Origin: Protea cynaroides
Lineage: Eukaryota > Streptophyta > Magnoliopsida > Proteales > Proteaceae
Assembly (NCBI GenBank): GCA_028583415.1
Contig: CM053267.1
Coordinates: 21,521,814 to 21,585,813, forward strand
Direction of reading: 5' to 3'
Length of the DNA stretch: 64,000 nt
In this document: piece after piece, positions 56,820 through 64,000 of the stretch
Layout of the letters: each line of letters opens with the position of its first letter
Position numbering within the stretch: the stretch's first letter is position 1
Made by a program: the position numbers and the translations under genes
Notes under the pieces: model-generated
Told to the model about the DNA's origin: nothing
What the model saw: the letters and a program-made list of their open reading frames with translations, nothing else
Database searches by the model: none

Positions 56820-57430
56820 AGGATCCCCCTTTTTACGTCCCCATGTCCCTCCCGCTGTCATGCTGGCAGAAGCAGGGGTTTCGACCGGTTTTACCTACTA
56901 TTGGATTAGAACCAATGACTCTCGCCGTATGAAAGCGATACTCTAACCGATTTTGTATCGAACTTAAGATCCTTCGGGTGGGTGCACCAGACATAATGGA
57001 TGAGTCGGATTCCCCAGCAGATACCGGTGAAGAAGATCCCCATGAATCAGTCCGAGACTGGATTTAATGCTCTACTTGATTGAAGTTTGATTCAAGGGAA
57101 AGAAACCGTAAAGCTGAAATAACTCACTCAGAACGCCTTTTAAAAGATTACGTGGTATGAATTCAAAGATCTATGGCTTCAGCTGCGGCTAAGCGGCCGC
57201 ACAGCACATAGCTGGAAGTCAGAGGGCCCGTACTACCTGCCTAACCCTTCACTCCGAGGGACCGTAGATCGAAAAGCGCCGATTCTTGCCTTGGCAGAGT
57301 AGATGTCTTCCCTTGCTGAATAGAAGAGGAAGCTTCTGCCCCTCTCCCTTCTTTTGAGTCGAAACTTTCTAGGGATCGAAGTGGCTCGCTCAAAGGTTAG
57401 CATAAACATTTCGCAGCGGAAGTATGTGCA
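56820..57430. other. Organelle-like (mitochondrial or plastid-derived) insert in the element E LTR
   Basis: GC content near 50% contrasts with the AT-rich surroundings. It contains a plastid-type trnM fragment and text typical of plant mitochondrial intergenic DNA, such as GCTAAGCGGCCGCACAGC and GGGCCCGTACTACCTGCC. It is absent from the 5' LTR at the same place, so it entered after E. Plastid-derived tRNA genes are common in plant mitochondrial DNA, so a mitochondrial donor is likely; this is inferred without a search. Confidence 0.65.
56892..56950 (-). pseudogene. trnM: Truncated plastid-type trnM-CAU
   Basis: The minus strand reads from GGTTAGAGTATCGC through an anticodon arm with CAT (56929-56931) and a T-arm TTGGTTCTAATCC to AATAGTAGGTA. 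This resembles the 3' four-fifths of plastid elongator tRNA-Met. The 5' acceptor strand and part of the D arm are replaced by unrelated sequence, so it is not a functional tRNA gene. Confidence 0.7.
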
Positions 57431-57589
57431 AAATTGACTTAATCATCGGAGTGGCCACCAGATTACCCAATCTACCCTTTGTGATTTCTCTTTGTTTTCC
57501 AGAATCATTCCTTGAAATCGACTAGAACGTATAAAGTCGGCTTCCATGTGGACAACTTGGCTAAACCAATTTTCAACAGCATTAAATGG

Positions 57590-58150
57590 TATGGTAACAA
57601 GTATTGTGTTATCATAATGAACAGTCAAATTTCGTTGTGAGGGAAGGAGGGGAGGGAGGAAGATGATGTGTCAAGGCACAAACTTAAAATAGGAGAGTTG
57701 AACCCATAACTTCTTTTGTGCCTACACTCTATCATCAATAAGATATCAACTAATTGTGTTAGCTGTTGTATTCAAGTTCAATACAAGTAAGACCATATAA
57801 TTGAATAAGACAATCAAATTTAACACATGATCAATATATAGAATAGAGCATGTAACCAATGGTTCAGTATGATCAAGTGCTTAATCCACATAGCTCAAAA
57901 TGGAGCCCATGTTGAGATAGCTCTATGACAATCCCTATAGTTCTAGTGCTTTTCTTCATTCAAGATGGTAAATCTAATGGATGACTAAGTTCTTTGTTAT
58001 CAAGTAAACAGTGTAAAAAAAATTCCTATAAAATAGGATTTTCCATTGTTTGTTTTAATATAAAATATAAAAAATATATTGAAAAAAAAAATTACATTGA
58101 AGAACATATTCATGTAAAATATCGTTCCACAAAATTTTTTGTTAGGAAAC
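57590..58150. other. Intergenic stretch without recognised genes
   Basis: AT-rich flanking DNA between element E and solo LTR H; nothing beyond simple A-runs. Confidence 0.5.
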
Positions 58151-58164
58151 AAGCAAGGCCTTAA

Positions 58165-58350
58165 GGAACAACAACAACAACAACAAAACTTTATCCTAAT
58201 TAAATGGAATCGACTATATGGATTCTTGTCTTCTAATCAGTTCTAATCTATGTCATAGAGTCAACTTAGGTCACCCAATGGAGATAGATTAGTTGGCTAA
58301 GACCAACACCTCCAAATGAAGAGGTCATGAGATTAACTCTCTTTGGGACC
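58165..58350 (-). mobile_element. Possible SINE relic (Au-like 3' end)
   Basis: An (AAC)n tract followed by TTTATCCTAATTAAATGG and AATCGACTATATGG is, on the minus strand, the TAGTTGGGATAAAG...TTGTTGTTG end typical of Au-type plant SINEs. A tRNA-like region with CTCATGACCTC lies at the other end. It is diverged and tentative. Confidence 0.4.
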
Positions 58351-58355
58351 ATTAA

Positions 58356-60695
58356 TGTGAGACCCGCACTCCACTAACTTGGTCTAACCGTGTCGTGTCA
58401 GGTCTTCCCATCATTCTTGGACCAAGTGGACTGAGCGTGTGAAGATAAAACATAAACCAGGTATGAGAATCGAGTTAAAAATACTAAAAACATACCTAAG
58501 GTCGCATGCCTGGGTAGGTATGGTCGACCATAAGGAAGGAAACCAAAAATTTCAAATTCAGAACCCCACGGTCAATGATTTCGACCCTACGGTCAACAGT
58601 TTATGCGACCGTATGATCGACCGTGAGAACCTGGATCTGACTCTGAGTTTTGGAAACTTTCCTAAACTAAGGGATTGTTTTCCTAATTGAAAGAGGACTT
58701 TATATAGAGAGTTTTCCTCTATATAAAAGACGTCCCTCAGCCCTTTTTCACTCTTTTAGAACATTAGTAAACCCTAGAGAAAGAGAAGGAAGAGAAGGAA
58801 GAGAAAGAGAAGAGGAAAAAGCTAAGGAAAAGAATTTGCAGAGAAGAGATTGGCTCTCTATCACATGCCAAGGTATGAAACGAATCTCTGGAGATGTATA
58901 CTCTAAGAAATAAGACTTCTATAGAAAATAGGGAATATCTACCTATTATGATCTATGTGATTTCCTAGAAAAAATCCCAAGGAGAACCATGAGGAGTGAA
59001 TTTGATGATTAGGGTTGATAAGAAATTACTAATGATGGCCATAGGATGACCTTAGAATAAACCCCATTGAAGAACAGAAGAATTGACCCAGGAAAAACTC
59101 GAATTTCATGTAGACTGTGACCAGAAATCTCAAGGTCGCAGCTACGGTCGACCATAGCATGACCAGTATGACCAGAGGATCGACCATAGGCATTCAGGAT
59201 GTTTTTAAAAATCATATGGTTGTAGCTACGGTCGCACCATATGCGACCGTAGGGTATCGACCGTAGATAGTAAGGTCGATACAGCAAGAGACCATAGGAC
59301 TAATCAGACACCTATCAGTGCTCTGTTTCAATTTTTGACTACTGTAACATGTCACATATGAACCCTAACTTAAATTCACATAACTTTTAGGTTGTTAAAT
59401 CAATTCAAAGAGAATTTCAAGGCTTGGAAGGACATCGAGTATTGCTAACAGGTGAGGGAATAAGACTTAAACTAATTGGATAATAAAAAATTGTTTATTT
59501 TTATTGAGTCAAATGTCATGATTGATTCTATGCTTGTATTCTTGTAATGTGCATCTCACATGTCATCGAATATTCCTGCTATTACTATTCGTGTATATTT
59601 AATTCTTTTTATTTATAACATAACGATGATGATGATGATGCTAAGAATAGGCATGTGAATGTAAGTGTGTGGTTGATGTGTTGGATGCGAGTAGAGCATC
59701 AGGGAATGGTGGCCTTCGACCTCGTCTCCAAACTGTAGCTCTATCTCTACTTCAGTCTTGCCCACTAACATCGTCATATCGCTATTACCTTAGCAGAACT
59801 ATTACGTCGTAGAGCATCAGGGGAGGTAGTCTCGGACCGTGTGGTCTCTGACTCTGTCGGGGGGCCTTAGCTCTATCTCTATGGATGTATTGAGGGATGC
59901 TGGGGTGAGGCCTTGGATATACTGTTTGGCATTAGGATTGGTTAGTTGCGAGCCCAGTTTGCAAGCCCTCGCCAATAGGGGCTTACGTATTGGTATGGGT
60001 AGGGCATCAAGGGAAGTATTGGTGGTGTTTGATTCGGACACTTTAGCTCTATCTCTATTCCATGGTGGGTGCATGTGGGACGGCAATGGTGTTTAATCCA
60101 TTGGACGGATTCACACCCTCGTGTATAGAGGTGCGGCAGCCACCAAACCTTTCTATAGCATATTGCAAACTTATAAACCAGACCAAAGATATGAATTGAA
60201 TGCATGCATATGTTTATTGCATTATTTTGTTTGCTCACTGAGCCGTAATGTGTGCTTACCCTTTCGACGTCGAATATTTTTAGTTGATGATGCAGGTCCT
60301 ACTGTTGAAGAATATATGAATGCATCAATGTATGGATACGTTGCTGCGATGGACGTAGAAGCTGAAGAAGATGTGCATGATTTATCATGCGTGTGCAACC
60401 AATGTGTTTTTGCTTAAGTTTAGTTATAATTTGAATATCAGATATATAATTGATTGTCTATTTTTATGTCTTGTTGTTTGGAGATAATTGGATTAAATAT
60501 TTATTTATCACTGTTTGACTCTTAGTTCATTATCTGTAAGACTTTCTCTTATTTGTTTATTACCTCTGATTATTAATGTGGAATGTGTGTTGGGTTTGAT
60601 ATGGTAGGTACGACCTATACGAGATCTTGGGTGAACCATTGATTTATTGACGGTTCATCACACTATTCTGGTTAGAACATAATTGGGGTGTGACA
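58356..60695 (+). repeat. Solo LTR H (Tekay-like family)
   Basis: It is 2340 bp, starts TGTGAGACCCGCACT and ends GGGGTGTGACA, with no PBS after it and no polypurine tract before it. Flanks ATTAA and AATAA are an imperfect duplication. TATA near 58720, donor 58873, acceptor 60295. Motif clusters (58498-58640, 59120-59290) are of the TACGGTCG/ATGGTCG form, as in LTR C. Confidence 0.88.
60296..60417 (+). other. Conserved 122-nt LTR exon (solo LTR H copy)
   Basis: The peptide contains PTVEEYMNASMYGYVAAMDVE and ends HDLSCVCNQCVFA before TAA. Cys-x-Cys-x-x-Cys is kept although several neighbours changed. Confidence 0.6.
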
Positions 60696-61005
60696 AATAA
60701 CCCCCCACCTAAAAAAAAAAACCCCCTTAGGTCTATAATAAGTGTGTAATTCTTATATTTTTATTCCTTTGCATTATGCTTTTTAATGTGTTTTATGCCT
60801 AATTGAATTGAATAAAATAAATTTTATAAATTTAGTATATTTTAGAGACTTTGTGAATTAATTGCTAAAAGATAGAAAACTTTCAGCATGATCTGAGTTT
60901 CATGTAGGTTTTTGACATGGAAAGAGTTTCAGAATTAAAAGTTTTCTACAGTAAAATTGTAGAGGATGTCTCAACCTTTTCGGAATGGTATTATAGAGCA
61001 AAATC
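60696..61005. other. Spacer between H and I
   Basis: About 310 bp of AT-rich DNA with C-run and A-run near 60700-60725; no feature recognised. Confidence 0.5.
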
Positions 61006-62080
61006 TGTAAGACCCATGTCAATCTAACCCGGTCTTATCACCTTGAACCAGGTTTACCCATTATGGTCGAGTCAAATGGACCAAGGGCGTGAAGGAGAAC
61101 GAGATCCCAGGTATCAAATCGACCCTAAAACACTTAATTTAAGGGGAGGGTCGCATACCCAGCCAAGGAGGGTCGGACCCCCTAAAACAGAAAGTTAGAC
61201 CCTCAGTTTTGAAGGGAGGGTCGGACAACTTAGAGAACCTAGGGTCGACGGGATCATTGACCCTCCCATCGACCCTCAGTTGCCGCCGAAACTGAAATTA
61301 GGAAATTTCCTAATTTCGATTTGGATTCTTTCCTAATCTCAAAGTGACTTATTTTAGGATGTTCCTACTCTATTTAAAGGACGTTCCTAAGCCTCTTTCA
61401 CTCCTTTCACAACCCTAATTGAATTGAGAGAAATAGAAGAGAAGCAAGGAAGAGAAATTAGCCAAAACGAGAAGAGTTGCAGAGAAGGAGTATTCTTCTC
61501 AGGTATGGATACTAATTCCATGAGTTTCTACAGACCTTAGGTTAGGTAATGATGAGAGTATAATCTCGGAGAAACCCAAACCATCAATCCATGGTTAGGT
61601 TTCCATAGAAAACCATGGGAGAATACATGAAAGCTATTTGGGTGGGTGATTCATGGTTTTAGACCATGGGATGCATGTTGAATGGACTGTAGGAGCAAGC
61701 CATAGGACCCAAAACAAGAAGAATGGACTAAAAGAGGGAAATTGACCAAAATACACCGAGGGTCGCACAGAGGGTCGATGACCATCCGACCCTAGGTGAT
61801 CCTGAGTATTGACCCTCAGTGTTTGGGAAGTCCAAATTGGGGAGGGCACCCAGGGTCGATCAAGACTCCGACCCTACCTCCGACCCTCAGTTTACAGAAT
61901 GATTTTTAAATTCAGAATTAATTCTAATTAAATTCTATCGACTTTGTTAAGTTTTCTAGCAATATAATAACAATATAAAGGTGATTCTAAAGCTTGAAAA
62001 AGTATCTATTAGCAAGCTAAGGTGAGGAAACGGAACTCTAAACTAATTGGTTAATAACAAACTGTTTTCTCTTTTCTTGA

Positions 62081-62210
62081 ATTCACAGGGTTCAACAAGC
62101 AATCGATATTTCACGATCAAAGGTGTAGTACTGCTTGTAGTAGCGGTGTGTAGGGGGTGTGTTTGTTCGCGAGAATGGATTCCTCGTCAAGTCATTTTGG
62201 GGGGTGTGGG
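62081..62210. other. Private 130-bp insertion in LTR I
   Basis: The other LTRs pass directly from TTTTCTTGA or TTTATTGA to GTCCAATGCC at this place. Here extra sequence lies in between, bounded by GTTCAA at 62090 and 62210. It contains GTACTGCTTGTAGTAGCGG and a T/G-rich end. The origin is unknown; an organelle fragment is possible. Confidence 0.75.
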
Positions 62211-62422
62211 TTCAATGCCATGCTTGATTCTATATGAATATGTTTGTAATGTGCATACAACATGTCATCCAATATTTCTATTATTTGTTCATGCATATTT
62301 ACTTTATTTTTTATAACATGATGATGATGATGATGATGATGATAGGAATAGGCATGTGATTGTATGTGTGTGGTTGGTGTACTTGATGCGAGCGAGTATC
62401 AAGGGAGGTGTGATGAGAACAT

Positions 62423-62858
62423 CAATAAACGTTAACCTTTGGCGGGTCTCAGCACTTTAGCTCTATCTCTAACTCAAGTCTTGTGCATTAGCATCGTCGT
62501 ATCGCCATTACCTTAGCAGAACTATTATGTCGTAGAGTATCAGGGGAGGTGGTCTTGGTCCTTGTAGTCTCTGAATCTACTGGGGGGCTTTAGCTCTATC
62601 TCTATGGACATTCTGAGGGATGCTGGGGTGAGGCCTTGGATACACTGTTTGGCATTAGGATTGGTTAGTCGCGAACCCAGTTTGCAGCCCTCACCAGCAG
62701 GGGCTTACGTGTTGGTATGACACTATATAGCAATAAACGTTAACCTTTGTTATATAATGTTCATGATTAGGGTAGATGGGGGCGACAATAAACGTTAACC
62801 TTTGGGAGGACTTCCACACCCTGTGCATAGAGGCGGGGTCAATAAACGTTAACCTTTG
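62423..62858 (+). repeat. Four copies of a 19-bp motif in LTR I
   Basis: CAATAAACGTTAACCTTTG occurs exactly at 62423, 62731, 62786 and 62840. Solo LTR F has it three times exactly (42276, 42383, 42692, opposite strand) plus one decayed copy; LTR G 3' has one exact (53961) and several decayed copies. LTRs A, B, D and H have other text at these places. Confidence 0.9.
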
Positions 62859-63014
62859 ACCACCCAACCTTTCTATTGCGCATTGCAAACTATAAACCAT
62901 ACCAAAGATATGAATTGATTGCATGCATATGTATTGTTGCATTGTTTTGTTTGCTCACTGATTCATGATGTGTGCTCACCCCTCGACGTCGAATATTTTT
63001 AGTTGATGATGCAG

Positions 63015-63136
63015 GTTATACCGTTGAAGATTATGTAAACACTCCAGCGCACGGGAACGTAGCAGCGATGGAGGTTGAAGCTGAAGTGGATACACATGAC
63101 TCCTCTTGCGAGTGCAACTCATGTGTATTCGATTAG
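63015..63136 (+). other. Conserved 122-nt LTR exon (element I copy)
   Basis: The peptide contains YTVEDYVNTPAHGNVAAMEVE and ends HDSSCECNSCVFD at TAG, in the same phase as the other copies. Confidence 0.6.
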
Positions 63137-63425
63137 ATATTTTTCTAGTTTTCCTTATTTGGATTTATTAAAGACATGTAGTTGATACCTATTTATGTCT
63201 TAGTTGATACAGAATAATTTGTTATTTAAATATTAATATCACAGTAGATTCTCCGTTCATTTTATTATAAGACTTCAGCTATTGTGTATTTATTCTGATT
63301 ATGATTATGAATGTATGGAGTTTAGATAACACGGATATAGCCTACTCGAGATCCTGGTTGAACTGTTGGTTTATTAGCGGTTCATCACACCATTCTGAAT
63401 AGTACAGAATTGGGGTGTGACAACT

Positions 63426-63437
63426 TGGTATCAGAGC
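63426..63437 (+). other. Element I primer-binding site (tRNA-iMet)
   Basis: TGGTATCAGAGC, three bases after the LTR end, as in D and G. Confidence 0.92.
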
Positions 63438-63697
63438 ATCTCAGGCCTTGTCTGCTGAACTAGCATACATTCAAGACAATTGTGAACTGAGATAGGATAA
63501 AAGTAAAAACAGTAATATTAACACACTATAAGCACAAGTGATGGTTGAGACCGAATTTAAAAAGAGAATAATGCATCTATTAAAGGTGAAACGATTTTAC
63601 ATACAATGAAAGAGAAACAAACGTATATACATAACTAAAGCAGATTACAGTCCACAACCCAGACAGTTACTCTGTAGTACAAAGAAAATAAATACAA

Positions 63698-64000
63698 TCA
63701 AGAAGCTGGAGGTGAAAGAGGAGGTGGTGCCTCACGATCTCTATCATAGTCCTCGGCATAGACTCTAGTCAATCAGGCCACCTGAGTCTGAGTCGCCTGA
63801 AGACTAGTTGTGAGATCAGCCACCCGCTCATCAGTCCGGCGCTGAGGGTCTAAAAGCTCCACTATCCTCAGATCCGATGCACGCTGAGCCTCTCTAATCT
63901 CGTGAAACATACTCAGCACGTCATCAGAAGGTGGATGCGAAGGACCAGCTGCAGGTGAAGGACCCGCCGCAGATGAAGTACCTGCTCCAACTGCATGTGT
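63698..64000 (-). pseudogene. Antisense ORF of element I, C-terminal part
   Basis: The minus strand encodes the tail RVYAEDYDRDREAPPP, nearly identical to the aORF end in element D, with the same Pro-rich finish and stop. Upstream lie coiled-coil and Ser/Pro-rich segments. A TGA stands where D has the Trp before LTRVYAEDY. The N-terminal domain is beyond the right edge. Confidence 0.78.

Larger units (their letters stand above)
36677..57584 (+). mobile_element. Element E: Tat-like gypsy element with antisense gene, heavily nested
   Basis: LTRs of about 650 bp, a PBS beginning TTTGGTGCCCACTATGGGG, a gag start, RT connection region, RNase H, integrase, then a large antisense ORF before the 3' LTR. 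This layout (antisense ORF between pol and 3' LTR, RNase H with the WILNVNGSS...AEYEELFTGL style) is that of Tat-lineage elements. Most of gag, protease and RT core is deleted. Solo LTR F, element G and an organelle-like piece interrupt it; without them E is about 7.7 kb. Confidence 0.88.
56346..57584 (+). repeat. Element E 3' LTR, interrupted
   Basis: Starts TGTGGATATCATAG. It follows the 5' LTR to about 56819, resumes at about 57431 (TTGACTTAATCATCGG) and ends at a 19-bp block aligned with the 5' LTR end. The AATGG duplication follows. About 610 bp of foreign DNA lie in between. Confidence 0.82.
61006..63422 (+). repeat. Element I 5' LTR
   Basis: It is 2417 bp, starts TGTAAGACCCATGTC and ends GGGGTGTGACA. 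TATTTAAAG at 61371, donor 61503, acceptor 63014. It carries four exact copies of a 19-mer CAATAAACGTTAACCTTTG and a roughly 130-bp private insertion near 62081. Confidence 0.94.
61006..64000 (+). mobile_element. Element I: Tekay-like element, 5' part
   Basis: 5' LTR, PBS and the C-terminal end of an antisense ORF in the same order as element D; the rest is beyond the right edge. The LTR is closest to F and G. Left flank is AAATC; the partner copy is off-window. Confidence 0.9.

Noticed and set aside
57600..58150. A second SINE or tRNA relic near GAACCCATAAC
   Set aside because: Only a short resemblance; no paired box A and box B at proper spacing.

Overview
The window is repeat-dominated nuclear DNA from a flowering plant. 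It holds long-LTR Ty3/gypsy chromovirus-type elements primed by initiator tRNA-Met, a second gypsy lineage with a Tat-like layout, and decayed L1-type LINEs carrying a plant RNase H domain. One GC-rich patch looks organelle-derived. The species cannot be named from this sequence, and no convincing host gene was found.

Elements are lettered A to I. A to D, F to I are one Tekay/Del-like family with LTRs of about 2.3-2.4 kb that begin TGTAAGACCC and end GGGGTGTGACA; E is Tat-like. Layout: A (minus strand, 1-6713, running off the left edge) sits inside the reverse transcriptase of B (plus, 6714-11878). B sits inside LTR C (minus), whose pieces are 11879-12440 and 24402-25565. D (plus, 12441-24401) is complete and also inserted in C. 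From 25566 to 36676 there is AT-rich intergenic DNA with LINE relics. E (36677-57584, 5-bp duplication AATGG) is split by solo LTR F (41708-44039, duplication TTCCG) and by element G (44715-54958, duplication AGAAC); its right LTR also holds an organelle-like insert. H (58356-60695) is a solo LTR. I (61006 onward) starts a further element that leaves the right edge.

The Tekay-like family shows an unusual architecture. (1) Between the primer-binding site and gag it carries an antisense gene (aORF) of the putative-plant-transposon-protein type, with a predicted 5'-UTR intron ending exactly 5 nt before the ATG in both A and D. (2) Clusters of a GGTCG-core motif lie on both sides of the LTR TATA box and again in the spacer between the diverging aORF and gag. 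The bases flanking the core differ between elements but match within an element. (3) Every LTR whose 3' part is visible has a conserved splice donor shortly after the TATA box and a conserved acceptor opening a short exon, 122 nt long in seven of nine copies, that encodes a peptide usually ending in a Cys-x-Cys-x-x-Cys motif; its codons vary mostly at third positions.

These three points suggest that the LTRs and antisense gene form a self-regulating module, possibly a sequence-specific expression or anti-silencing system like that of VANDAL transposons. That functional reading is inference. B and G form a defective subfamily that shares nonsense mutations and a duplicated polypurine tract, yet G has nearly identical LTRs, so it was probably mobilised in trans. 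Most premature stops in the better preserved elements look like C-to-T or G-to-A changes, as expected for methylated, silenced repeats.
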